Shown here: positions 1-7,578 of the stretch, piece after piece | Position numbering within the stretch: the first letter of the stretch is position 1 | Layout of the letters: each line of letters starts with the position of its first letter | NCBI GenBank assembly: GCA_964486135.1 | Contig: CAZAKT010000026.1 | Location: forward strand, 1-20,539 | Reading direction: 5' to 3' | Origin: UBA4923 sp964486135 | GTDB lineage: Bacteria > Bacillota > Clostridia > Saccharofermentanales > DTU023 | Length of the DNA: 20,539 bases | Position numbers and translations under genes: made by a program | Notes under the pieces: generated by a model | Seen by the model: the letters and a program-made list of their open reading frames with translations, nothing else | The model's database searches: none | What the model was told of the DNA's origin: nothing

Positions 1-2
1 TG

Positions 3-2069
3 GGCCTGGCCCTGTCCGCCCTGGTCCTCTATCCAGCCTGGCGCTCCCTGGCCATCACCTCCGCTTCGGGGGACAAGCTGCCTGCCACGGTGGAGCTTCT
101 GGGGAGGCCGCTCGCCTACCTGGGACAACTCTTCCCCTTTTTACAGCCGACCGTCCGGTCCGGATCGCCCAATCTTTATGCCGGCCTCCCCCTTCTGATC
201 CTCCTGCCCCTCTATTTCATCTCCAGCCGGGTCAGGCTCCGGGAAAAGATACTGAACGGCCTTCTGCTCTTCTTTTTAATCCTCTCCTTTGATATCAATA
301 GCCTTGATTTTTTCTGGCACGGCTTCCACTACCCCAACCAGCTCCCCTTCCGCTATTCCTTTGTAGTAATCCTCCTCCTGCTCACGATTGCCTATGACGG
401 CCTGCGCTCCATACGCGACTTCAGGCCCACCGAGATCGGCCTACTCGGCTTCTCTCTTGTCTTGATCATCCCCCTTGTCTCCGCCCTGGAACCCGATATC
501 AAGCTGGCTCCCTGGACCCAATGGGGGGCCATGGCCCTCATGGTCCTTTACACCCTCCTGTTTTCCTCCTTCAAGTCCCGTAAATACAAAAGGCGTTTCC
601 AGGTCAATATCCTTCTGGCCCTTATGTTTATGGAGATCCTCCTGTCGACCTTCTCGGGCCTTTACTATATGGACAAGAATGAGTATTACGGCAAAAGAGA
701 GGGCTATTCGGCGGGCCCGATTGTCCAGTCCATCCGGGAGGCGGTGGCCCAGGTGGACAAGCTGAATGGCGAGGGCTATTACCGGGTCGAAACCAGGCCC
801 CATAAGACATCGAATGATCCGGCCCTTTATGGTTACAGGGGCCTTTCCCTCTTCTCCTCCACTTCGCCCACCGCCCCTGTGGCCTTTTTCCGGAATCTGG
901 GCTTCTTCAACAACGGCATCAACAGCTACCAGTATCGGGGGGCCACCCTTTTCAGCGAGGCCCTTTTCGGTATAAAGTATGTGATCGAGCGCGAGAAGTC
1001 CTCTGTCCTGGAGACGGAACGAAAGATAGTCCTGGGCAATGACTATGTAACCGTCTATGAAAACCCCTACGTCTTTCCTCCCGCCTTCCTGGTCGGCCAG
1101 GAGCTCCTGGATTATGAAAGCTCCTCCGGCAATCCCTTCAGATCCCAAAATAATCTGGCAGGGGCTTTGAAGGGGGAGAGGCTGGATCTTTTTGAAGAAT
1201 TGGCCCATGACTCTACAGAGGGTGGGGGTTTGGGCGCCCCCTCCAAGGGATCGGCTCAATTTTCTTTTTCCGCCTCCTCCAGTCAGGCCCTTCGTGAATA
1301 CAGGATCAGCTGGGTCCCGACCCAATCCGCGCCCCACTATCTCTATTTGGACCTGCGCGGGCACGAAGTGGACAGCGTCAAGTTGGAGCGGGAGGGTACT
1401 GAAATCCCCTGTCATAGCTCCAAGCGGGGGATCGTTGAAATTGGTGAGGTCTTCGAGGGATCCCGCTTCACCCTGACGGTCAGCTTGGGGGAGTCGGCCC
1501 CTGAAACGGGCAGTTTTGAGGCGAGGGTGGCCGCCCTGGATGTCGATTTGCTTTGCCAGCTCTCTGAGGAGGTTAATGGGGGTGCCCTGACCCGGCTCTC
1601 CATCCAGGAAGCCTCCTTCCAGGGCCAGGTGGAGGTCCGGGAAGACAGCCTGCTCCTGATTACCATCCCCTATGATCCGGGCTGGACAGCTACAGTGGAT
1701 GGCGAGCCGGCCGTCATCGAGACGGTCGACCAGGCCCTTATGGCTCTTCAGCTGGAGGCGGGATCACATGAGCTGTCTTTCAGCTTTACGCCGGTTGGCT
1801 TCCATGAGGGGCTCATCCTGTCCCTGGCTGCCCTGCTCGCCCTTCTACTCCTGATCCTCTGGCGCGCAGCCCTCAAGTTCTACAGAAAAAAAGAGGGCTG
1901 GGGAGAGGGGAAGGCCTGGCTGGCTTTTGCCAGGAAAGCGACCAGGAAGGCTTCCGGGGACGAGGTGGAGGAGGGAAGGCCTGAAGGAGGAGAGGAAGAG
2001 GCGGAAGGGCCTGAGGAAGCCCTGCCACCTCCTCTTGCGGAGGGGGAAGAAGAGGGCGGCCCGGCCTGA
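3..2069 (+). CDS. YfhO-family multi-membrane-spanning protein, 3' part (5' end outside window)
   Basis: The reading frame is open to the left edge, with no stop from base 3, so the GTG at 90 is probably internal and the gene is truncated by the window. About 688 codons are visible. The N-terminal third holds a run of hydrophobic helices (for example around bases 174-230, 250-300, 355-405, 435-490, 515-570 and 600-670). A large soluble, beta-rich region follows, containing YfhO-like blocks such as YGYRGLSLFSS and FFNNGINSYQYRG. One more hydrophobic helix lies at about 1800-1865. YfhO proteins are GT-C-like membrane proteins; in Bacillus and Listeria they are linked to glycosylation of lipoteichoic acid. 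The substrate here is unknown. After the last helix comes a basic stretch and then a Glu/Gly/Pro-rich acidic tail of about 40 residues, probably cytoplasmic. Family assignment is good; function is by analogy. Confidence 0.85.
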   Translation, partial: GLALSALVLYPAWRSLAITSASGDKLPATVELLGRPLAYLGQLFPFLQPTVRSGSPNLYAGLPLLILLPLYFISSRVRLREKILNGLLLFFLILSFDINSLDFFWHGFHYPNQLPFRYSFVVILLLLTIAYDGLRSIRDFRPTEIGLLGFSLVLIIPLVSALEPDIKLAPWTQWGAMALMVLYTLLFSSFKSRKYKRRFQVNILLALMFMEILLSTFSGLYYMDKNEYYGKREGYSAGPIVQSIREAVAQVDKLNGEGYYRVETRPHKTSNDPALYGYRGLSLFSSTSPTAPVAFFRNLGFFNNGINSYQYRGATLFSEALFGIKYVIEREKSSVLETERKIVLGNDYVTVYENPYVFPPAFLVGQELLDYESSSGNPFRSQNNLAGALKGERLDLFEELAHDSTEGGGLGAPSKGSAQFSFSASSSQALREYRISWVPTQSAPHYLYLDLRGHEVDSVKLEREGTEIPCHSSKRGIVEIGEVFEGSRFTLTVSLGESAPETGSFEARVAALDVDLLCQLSEEVNGGALTRLSIQEASFQGQVEVREDSLLLITIPYDPGWTATVDGEPAVIETVDQALMALQLEAGSHELSFSFTPVGFHEGLILSLAALLALLLLILWRAALKFYRKKEGWGEGKAWLAFARKATRKASGDEVEEGRPEGGEEEAEGPEEALPPPLAEGEEEGGPA

Positions 2070-2089
2070 GATGAGAGATAAGGCTCCAA

Positions 2090-2109
2090 ATCCTGGAATT
2101 TCACAGGAT
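2090..2109. other. Short inverted repeat between convergent genes
   Basis: ATCCTG and CAGGAT (6 bp stem, 8 base loop) lie in the 39-base gap between the yfhO-like stop and the rluF-like stop. There is no convincing U-run on either strand, so it is at best a weak bidirectional terminator. Nothing else is visible in this gap. Confidence 0.25.
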
Positions 2110-2825
2110 CACTTTTCCAGAAGCTTCAAAAGCTCCTCTCTTTCCTTGTAGCTGAGTTCCCGCAGGCTGCCTTCCGGCTGGGAGCCTAGGGTGATGTGCA
2201 TTATCCTGACACGGATGAGGTCGGTCACTTGATAGCCAAGTGCCTGGCACATACGCCTGATCTGGCGGTTCAGGCCCTGGGTGATGACAAGATGGAATCT
2301 TCTTTCACCCGTCTTCCAGGCCTGGCAGGGGAGGGTGGTTTGGTCCCCGATGGGGACCCCCCGGCGCAGGGCAGCCAGGAAGTCTTCATTCAAGGGCCTG
2401 TCGACCGTGACAGCGTATTCCTTCTCCCGACCGTGGCTGCTGTGCATGATCCGATGGGCCAGACCGCCATCATCGGTCAGGAGGATCAAGCCACGTGAAT
2501 CCCTGTCCAGGCGGCCGACGGTGAAGACGCGCCGGGGATAGTTGATGGCCCGGATGATGTTGTCCCGCCTTGAGGGGTCGCTCGTGCAGGTGATTCCCTT
2601 TGGCTTGTTATAGGCCAGGATGACCCGGTCTTCCTCCGGGGGTGGGGAGACAGTCCTGCCGTCGACCGTTACGGTATCCTCCGGGCCGATCACCAGACCC
2701 GGAAGGGCCTTTTCCCCATTGACCCGGACCCGGCCCGCTTCGATCAAGAGATCGGCCTGCCGGCGGCTGCAGATACCGGAAGCGGCGATATAGCGGTTAA
2801 TCCTCATGCTCTTGGTCGGCGTCAT
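2109..2825 (-). CDS. rluF: 23S rRNA pseudouridine synthase, RsuA/RluB/RluF family (RluF-like)
   Basis: The protein is about 238 aa. It has an N-terminal S4 RNA-binding domain (RINRYIAASGICSRRQADLL, about residues 7-55) followed by the RsuA-type catalytic domain. The catalytic motif is GRLDRDSRGLILLT, with Asp at about 107. Later blocks KEYAVTVDRPL, QGLNRQIRRMCQALGY and RVRIMHI match RluF, which modifies U2604 in E. coli 23S rRNA, better than RluB. The start at 2825 was chosen because AAGGA lies 5 bases upstream. The ATG at 2831 has no usable spacing, and the ATG at 2807, which begins MRINRY and overlaps the kinase stop, is a credible alternative. The gene overlaps the 3' end of the histidine kinase and is probably its translationally coupled operon partner. 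The exact target base is inferred. Confidence 0.88.
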   Translation of the reverse strand: MTPTKSMRINRYIAASGICSRRQADLLIEAGRVRVNGEKALPGLVIGPEDTVTVDGRTVSPPPEEDRVILAYNKPKGITCTSDPSRRDNIIRAINYPRRVFTVGRLDRDSRGLILLTDDGGLAHRIMHSSHGREKEYAVTVDRPLNEDFLAALRRGVPIGDQTTLPCQAWKTGERRFHLVITQGLNRQIRRMCQALGYQVTDLIRVRIMHITLGSQPEGSLRELSYKEREELLKLLEK

Positions 2826-4635
2826 AGACATCCTTCAGGTGTGAGGGCGAGCTCAGAACATCCGAGGCGTAGGGGATGATCAATTTGAATAGGGAGCCTT
2901 GCCCCTTGACACTCTGGGCCAGGAGATCATAGCCCAGCTGGCGGGATATCTCCCGGGCGATGGACAGGCCCAGGCCCGTGCCCGGTTCCCCGTGCGCCTT
3001 GTCTTCCTTGTAGAAACGGTCAAAGACATGCTCCAGATCGTCTGGATCGATGCCGCTTCCCGTGTCCTCAACAGAGATGTAGGCGCCGTCATACTGGTTG
3101 CCTGTCGCGATGGTGAGGCTGCCACCGGCCTTGGTGAACTTGATCGCGTTGTCGATCAGGATGACCAGGATCTGTTCTATCCGGTCGGCATTGCCCCATA
3201 CAAGGGGCAGGTCGTCCTCAATGCCTGAGGTCTTCAGGATCAGATCGTGATCTTCAATGATGCCTGAGAAGTTGTTGATCACATCGCGGGCGACCCCGTT
3301 CAGATCGAGCGCCTCCTGCTCGACTGGCGTGGTTTCAGCCTGGATCCGGGACAACTCGAGCATATCGTTGATCAGTCGGGAGAGGCGGAGGGTCTCCCTG
3401 AGCAGGATATCAAGGTAGCGCTTCTGGTCCTCCGGTGAAGTGACCATACCCTCGGTCAAGGGTTCGAGCAGGCCCCGCATTGCCGTCAGGGGCGTCCGGA
3501 GCTCATGGGATACATTGGCGACATACTCCCGGCGGGTTTGCTCCAGCCGCTCGGCCTGGGTGATATCCCGGAAGAGGCCGACCGCTCCGATGATCATCTG
3601 CTGTTCGCCCAGCAGGGGGGTGATGACCACCTGGATCTGCCTGTGGTCCTTGGCAATTACGCAGGTGACCGTCTTTTTAGTCGTCATGGCCTCTTCAAAG
3701 AAATGGTTGATCCGGCTTTCATTAAGGAAACTTTCAGGGCCTGTACTGATCGCGTAGTGCCTGTCGAGGCCAAAGACCGAGTAGATCCGGTCATTGTACT
3801 GGGTTATGCGGCCCTTGGGATCGACGGCAACGATGCCTTCACCAATACCGTCTATGATCTGCTTGAGGTGGATGGCCTGGTCCCGCAGCTGTTGGAAGGA
3901 CTCCGACAGGTCCTCCGCCATTTTGTTTATGGTCCTGGCCAGGTCGCCGAGCTCCCCCTCCTGGCTCTCGTCGCCCCGACGGGTGAAGTCTCCCTGGCTC
4001 ATGGCCAGGGCCACGCTCCGTATGGACTCGATGGGTTTGACAATCCGGAAGGCCGCGATGATGACCGGAATGACCATGATGACAAGGACGATGAGTGATG
4101 AGGTGAGGAGGGCGAAGTTCAGGCTCTGGATACCGGCGCTCATTTCCTTCATAGGTTGGACAAAGACAGTGGTGCCGACAGGCTGGTTGGGATCCGGCCC
4201 GATGAGGACGCTGAGGATGATGAAACGGTCTCCTGCGACAGGCAGGTTGATGTGGCTCAGGCGGTGGGGATCGCCGCTTTTTATCAGCTTGGTGTGCTCA
4301 TTTACCACCAGGGCATCAAGATCAGCCGACAGATCCGAAAGCGGCTCAGGCAGGGGCGTATGGTAATGGATGCCGGCCTTGCTGTCGACCAGGTAGATCC
4401 AGTTCCCGAAGAGTTCATAGGCATGTTCCACCAGATCGGTGCAAAAAGACTTGCCATCCTCCTGGAAGGCATTTTGCGAAATAAGGTCGGCCCGGGACAG
4501 GAGCTCCCTCGCCTTGATCCGGTTGAAGACGGGATTGGCGACAAAACTGTAGAAAATGACGGTCATAACCGTCCAGAGCATGATGGCCGCGATCAGGAGG
4601 AGAAAAATACGCCGGACAAGGAAGCGGTTTCTCAT
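2797..4635 (-). CDS. Sensor histidine kinase (TM-sensor-TM-HAMP-PAS-HisKA-HATPase), ResE/PhoR/WalK-like
   Basis: This 612 aa membrane kinase is the partner of the response regulator just upstream. Residues 8-31 form the first membrane helix, and about 32-170 an extracytoplasmic sensor region with no clear cofactor motif. Residues 172-197 form the second helix, and about 198-250 the HAMP linker. A PAS domain covers about 258-365 (IIDGIGEGIVAVDPKGRITQYN). The HisKA H-box is ANVSHELRTPLTAMRG with phospho-acceptor His377. The ATPase domain has N-box DNAIKF (Asn496), G1 DTGSGI (524-529), F-box FDRFYK and G2 GTGLGL (552-557), so all key residues are intact. ATG at 4635 follows the regulator stop by 8 bases, with AAGGAA as ribosome binding site. 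The signal sensed cannot be told from sequence. Confidence 0.93.
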   Translation of the reverse strand: MRNRFLVRRIFLLLIAAIMLWTVMTVIFYSFVANPVFNRIKARELLSRADLISQNAFQEDGKSFCTDLVEHAYELFGNWIYLVDSKAGIHYHTPLPEPLSDLSADLDALVVNEHTKLIKSGDPHRLSHINLPVAGDRFIILSVLIGPDPNQPVGTTVFVQPMKEMSAGIQSLNFALLTSSLIVLVIMVIPVIIAAFRIVKPIESIRSVALAMSQGDFTRRGDESQEGELGDLARTINKMAEDLSESFQQLRDQAIHLKQIIDGIGEGIVAVDPKGRITQYNDRIYSVFGLDRHYAISTGPESFLNESRINHFFEEAMTTKKTVTCVIAKDHRQIQVVITPLLGEQQMIIGAVGLFRDITQAERLEQTRREYVANVSHELRTPLTAMRGLLEPLTEGMVTSPEDQKRYLDILLRETLRLSRLINDMLELSRIQAETTPVEQEALDLNGVARDVINNFSGIIEDHDLILKTSGIEDDLPLVWGNADRIEQILVILIDNAIKFTKAGGSLTIATGNQYDGAYISVEDTGSGIDPDDLEHVFDRFYKEDKAHGEPGTGLGLSIAREISRQLGYDLLAQSVKGQGSLFKLIIPYASDVLSSPSHLKDVYDADQEHED

Positions 4636-4643
4636 GGTTTCCT

Positions 4644-5339
4644 TCAGGCCAGGGCCTCGAATTTGTAGCCGACGCCATACACGGTAATCAGGCCATACTT
4701 TGGATTGTCGTTATCGATTTTCTGGCGGATCCGCTTGATGTGGGTGTCAACTGTCCGGGTATCGCCAAAATAATCATAGCCCCAGACCTTGGACAGGATC
4801 TGTTCCCGGTCCATGACCTGACCGGCATGTGAGGCGAGCAGGTAGAGGATCTCGACTTCCTTGGGGGTGAAGGCGACGACCTCGTCCCTTACCTTGACCT
4901 GATAGTTGTCCAGATTGATCTCCAGCCCCTCGAAGCGGAGGATGGAGGGCTTCTGGCTGGATTCCGTGTCCTGTATCCTGCGGAAGAGGGCCTTGATCCG
5001 GGCGATGACCTCCCGGGGGCTGAAAGGCTTGACGATATAGTCGTCAGCACCGAGTTCCAGGCCCAGGACCCGGTCAATTTCCTCTCCCTTGGCCGTCAGC
5101 ATGATGATGGGTACATTGCTGGTCTTCCGGATGGCCCGGCAGACGTCCGTGCCGGACATCTTCGGCATCATGAGGTCCAGGATAATGAGATCCGGTTTTT
5201 CCTGGAGGGCCTTTTCCAGGGACTCCTCCCCATCATAGGCAGAGGAATGGGGAAAATGCTCCGCGTCCAGGTAGAGACCGAGCGACTCGTGGACGACCGG
5301 GTCATCGTCACAGATCAAGATATGAGGCGTTGTCGACAT
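4644..5339 (-). CDS. OmpR/PhoB-family response regulator
   Basis: The protein is 231 aa, the usual size for the family. The receiver domain (about 6-118) has the acidic cluster Asp11-Asp12-Asp13, phospho-acceptor Asp55 in LIILDLMMP, Thr82 in IMLTAK and Lys104 in YIVKPF. The C-terminal winged-helix DNA-binding domain (about 132-229) shows the FTPKEVEILYLLA and RTVDTHIKRIRQKI blocks. It resembles ResD, PhoP and WalR of Gram-positive bacteria, but the regulon cannot be assigned. The ATG at 5339 has AGGAGC about 5 bases upstream. It is the first gene of the leftward operon with the kinase and the rluF-like gene, and is transcribed away from the rluA-like gene. Confidence 0.94.
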   Translation of the reverse strand: MSTTPHILICDDDPVVHESLGLYLDAEHFPHSSAYDGEESLEKALQEKPDLIILDLMMPKMSGTDVCRAIRKTSNVPIIMLTAKGEEIDRVLGLELGADDYIVKPFSPREVIARIKALFRRIQDTESSQKPSILRFEGLEINLDNYQVKVRDEVVAFTPKEVEILYLLASHAGQVMDREQILSKVWGYDYFGDTRTVDTHIKRIRQKIDNDNPKYGLITVYGVGYKFEALA

Positions 5340-5383
5340 GAAAAGCTCCTTTTTGCCTTAGGATCCGCCAAGACATTGTCCCC

Positions 5384-5389
5384 ATTATA
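5384..5389 (-). promoter_or_regulatory. Probable -10 box for the two-component operon
   Basis: On the minus strand TATAAT, within TTATATAATGGGG, lies 45 bases before the regulator ATG. No good -35 hexamer is seen at 16-18 bases, so the promoter may need an activator, possibly the regulator itself. Confidence 0.5.
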
Positions 5390-5441
5390 TAACAGACGAC
5401 GGATCCGTATTTGACCGGTCCTGCCGTGTTATGCTGGGAGC

Positions 5442-6203
5442 ATGTCGGGATCATTCACACCACAGCTCCTTTATGAAGACAATCACCTCCTGGTTACGGT
5501 CAAGCCTGCCGGGATCCCGTCACAGTCGGGGAGGACAGCTGTCCCCGATATGCTGGGGATCCTCAAGAGGGACCTGGCCATCCGCCATAAGAAGCCAGGC
5601 CGGGTCTTCCTTGGCCTGGTCCACCGTCTCGATCAGCCGACCAGTGGGCTTATGGTTTTCGCCAAGACCTCCAAGGCCGCCTCCCGCCTGTCCAAGGCCT
5701 TTCAAAAAAGAGAGGTCAAGAAGTACTACCTGGCTATCATCCGTGGCAGGCCAGACCTAGACAGGGGGGCCTTCAAGGATTGGCTTTCGAGGAAGGAAAT
5801 CCAGGGCCGGGTCCGGCTGGGGGAGGATCCGGACGCTTACGAGGCCGAATTGACCTGGCAGCTCCTGGCCTGGAAGGAAGAGAGGGGAGAATCCCTCCTC
5901 CTGATTGACCTTATCACCGGAAGGCGCCATCAGATCAGGGCCCAGCTGGCGGGCCACAGCCTCCCCCTCCTGGGGGACAGGCGTTACGGCTTGATGGACA
6001 CCCGCGACCTTGAGGCTCCGACCGTGGCCCTTCACGCCTGTGGCCTGAGCTTCCAACATCCGGTCCGGCAGACCCGAATGGTTTTCTGGCTGGGACCTGA
6101 AATAAACCCTTCCTTTGGTGGGGACGACTGCCTGGCCTTTAGCCATTATCTGGAATCCAGGGGGGGAGGGGACCCGGTCTCATCCGGAGGCGATTTCCTG
6201 TAA
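5442..6203 (+). CDS. RluA-family pseudouridine synthase (no S4 domain)
   Basis: The protein is 253 aa and single-domain. It opens with the typical LLYEDNHLLVTVKPAGIPSQ and has the catalytic motif GLVHRLDQPTSGLMVFAKT with Asp64. Conserved later blocks are KYYLAIIRG, LITGRRHQIRAQL and GDRRYG. Lacking an N-terminal S4 domain, it resembles short RluA/TruC-like or YqcB-like proteins that modify rRNA or tRNA. The exact target is not predictable. The start ATG has GGGAG only one base away, so the ribosome binding site is poor, but no better in-frame start fits the family N-terminus. The last 58 bases overlap the 3' end of the convergent reverse transcriptase gene. Confidence 0.88.
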   Translation: MSGSFTPQLLYEDNHLLVTVKPAGIPSQSGRTAVPDMLGILKRDLAIRHKKPGRVFLGLVHRLDQPTSGLMVFAKTSKAASRLSKAFQKREVKKYYLAIIRGRPDLDRGAFKDWLSRKEIQGRVRLGEDPDAYEAELTWQLLAWKEERGESLLLIDLITGRRHQIRAQLAGHSLPLLGDRRYGLMDTRDLEAPTVALHACGLSFQHPVRQTRMVFWLGPEINPSFGGDDCLAFSHYLESRGGGDPVSSGGDFL

Positions 6204-7384
6204 TAGGCCGCGACAAGTGGCATATAACCACAGGCGCGGAGTTGGGTATAGGGCACCCGCCCCAAATTGGCCTTGTTGTGCCTCCCTGTCACAATATAGC
6301 GCTGGTACTGCTGCATATAGGCGTCAATGGCACGAAGGGAGAGATCCCTTGTCAGGAGGGGGAAGAACCAGCGGGACCAGCAGAGATCCCCTCCCTTGTC
6401 GCTGTAGAATTTCCGGTTGAACTTCCGGTTGAAGGCCCTGAGGGCCCTTTCGGGCTCCGCGTCCGCCCTCAGCATCCAGCGGCGCAGGGAGCGGGCTGAC
6501 CGGCGGATACGGCCCTTGAGTTTCCGCAGGGTGGCGGGGGCAATATCCACCTCCCCCTTCTGGTATTGAAAGCCCAGGAAGGACCAGGCTCCCCCAGGCT
6601 CCACCCAGACTTCCTTGTCCGGATTGATCCGGAGGCGATAGCGGTCGAAGAAATCCTTTATCTCCTTCGCGTGAACTTCCAGTTTCTCCTTTTCGTCAAA
6701 GACGATGATATCGTCTGAATAACGGGCGTAAAGGACCCCTTTTCCCAGAAAATGAAAATCCAGCTCGCGGAGGTAGAGGTTGGCGAAGAAAGGAGAGGTG
6801 GGAGTCCCGGCCATGGCCCCCTTGGGTCCTTGCCTGACCTCCCCCTCCCAGAGATAGCGGTCATCTTCCAGTAGCTTTAGAAGGAGGTCAAGCAGGGGAG
6901 GGTCATCCTGGATCAGCTCCCGCAAGAGACCGGTCAGGATATCCCTGTCAAGGCTATTGAAGTAGTCGCTGATATCCGTCTTATAGCAGGAGAGGGAATC
7001 AATTCCCGGACTGAAGGCCAGGTCGGTGAAGGCCCGCCTGACACCGATATCCCTTCGGAAGGCATAGCAGTTGGGCGCCATTTTATCATCGTAGCGGTAG
7101 AGAAGATAAGAGAGAAGCTTCAGAAGGCGGCTTTCATCCTCTGGAAAGGTATAGACCACCCGTTTCTTTCGGGAGCCCATTTTATTGAGCTCACGGCGTG
7201 TGGGAATACTGAAGCGGAAGTTCCCTTCCTGGATTGCCCGGGCCAGGGGCAGATAGGCAGCTTCATCAATGAAGTCTGTCAGTTCCTCCACTTCCAACCG
7301 GCCCATAAGGCGCCGGTCCTTTTTATAGTGGAGGAAGACCAGCCATTGCTGGTGGTCAGCCAAATCATTGAGTAAGGTCTTCAC
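6146..7384 (-). CDS. Stand-alone reverse transcriptase of an uncharacterised bacterial class
   Basis: The protein is about 412 aa from a GTG at 7384. Reverse transcriptase motifs run in order: the A motif YKTDISDYFNSL (Asp137), the B-like motif AGTPTSPFFANLYL (192-205), the catalytic box ARYSDDIIVFD (Asp224, Asp225), RLRINPDKE (250-258) and FLGFQY (269-274). A basic helical thumb follows (about 285-330). The C-terminal block VTGRHNKANLGRVPYT...GYMPL resembles blocks I recall from orphan RTs of gut Clostridia. There is no maturase or HNH domain, so it is not a normal group II intron protein. No fused effector is seen. GTG at 7384 was chosen because the LLNDLADHQQWLVFLHYKK block looks conserved. 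The ATG at 7306 with AAGGA 10 bases upstream is an alternative. It lies directly after a structured RNA and may act on it, possibly in phage defence (inference). Confidence 0.85.
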   Translation of the reverse strand: MKTLLNDLADHQQWLVFLHYKKDRRLMGRLEVEELTDFIDEAAYLPLARAIQEGNFRFSIPTRRELNKMGSRKKRVVYTFPEDESRLLKLLSYLLYRYDDKMAPNCYAFRRDIGVRRAFTDLAFSPGIDSLSCYKTDISDYFNSLDRDILTGLLRELIQDDPPLLDLLLKLLEDDRYLWEGEVRQGPKGAMAGTPTSPFFANLYLRELDFHFLGKGVLYARYSDDIIVFDEKEKLEVHAKEIKDFFDRYRLRINPDKEVWVEPGGAWSFLGFQYQKGEVDIAPATLRKLKGRIRRSARSLRRWMLRADAEPERALRAFNRKFNRKFYSDKGGDLCWSRWFFPLLTRDLSLRAIDAYMQQYQRYIVTGRHNKANLGRVPYTQLRACGYMPLVAAYYRKSPPDETGSPPPLDSR

Positions 7385-7416
7385 AAAAACACAACCCCGG
7401 CGATCCCGGGGCTGTG
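7385..7416 (-). terminator. Intrinsic terminator/attenuator directly before the RT start
   Basis: On the minus strand, arms CACAGCCCCGG (7416-7406) and CCGGGGTTGTG (7400-7390) form an 11 bp stem with one G-U pair and a 5-base loop. Five T residues (7389-7385) follow, and the putative GTG start of the RT comes next. Its 5' arm can instead pair with upstream GGCTGTGC (7488-7481, 8 bp), an antiterminator-like alternative. Confidence 0.65.
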
Positions 7417-7543
7417 CTTGGTGGGAAAGCCTTTGACGGCCACTTAGTGGCCACAGAACCACACTGGCACACAGCCGCCTGCACAGCCTTTTGGTGTGTA
7501 CCGCTTCATTCCGGCGCAGACGTTCCTTGGAAACATCCCACTT
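7385..7543 (-). ncRNA. Putative structured RNA upstream of the reverse transcriptase
   Basis: This non-coding stretch lies between the C45 hydrolase stop and the RT start. Read on the minus strand it begins about 7 bases after a good promoter and ends at a terminator-like hairpin. Visible pairings: a long-range stem of GTGGGA (7541-7536) with TCCCAC (7426-7421); a bulged 7 bp hairpin at 7536-7520; the hairpin GGCCAC-TAA-GTGGCC (7452-7438); and the terminal hairpin 7416-7390. Two copies of GGCTGTG (7488-7482 and 7476-7470) can pair with CACAGCC in the terminal hairpin. The 8-mer CTAAGTGG occurs twice, 98 bases apart. No protein-coding frame with a ribosome binding site is seen. It could be a template or guide RNA for the RT, or an attenuation leader. 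Exact ends are inferred. Confidence 0.55.
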
Positions 7544-7548
7544 AGGTC

Positions 7549-7578
7549 ATTATGTCGCATCGGTTTTTCCCCTGTCAA
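7549..7578 (-). promoter_or_regulatory. Sigma-A-like promoter for the RT-associated RNA
   Basis: On the minus strand TTGACA (7578-7573), an 18-base spacer and CATAAT (7554-7549). The -35 box overlaps the stop codon of the upstream C45 hydrolase. The predicted transcription start is near 7543-7541. This gives the RNA/RT unit its own promoter. Confidence 0.55.

Noticed and set aside
441..1415. Long minus-strand open frame (324 codons) opposite the yfhO-like gene
   Set aside because: It is antisense to a well-supported coding region, has no family resemblance and reflects GC-rich codon use on the other strand.
3505..4098. Plus-strand open frame (197 codons) opposite the histidine kinase
   Set aside because: It is a shadow of the kinase gene, whose catalytic boxes are intact on the minus strand.
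6284..6298. VTG string in the RT (YIVTGRHNK) as a sign of a retron
   Set aside because: In retron RTs the VTG motif lies between the catalytic box and the thumb; here it is about 140 residues after YSDD, in the C-terminal block. No retron msr/msd layout was recognised.
7385..7462. N-terminal extension of the RT to an ATG at 7462
   Set aside because: The bases form the terminator hairpin and the GGCCAC hairpin, and the translated residues resemble no RT N-terminus.
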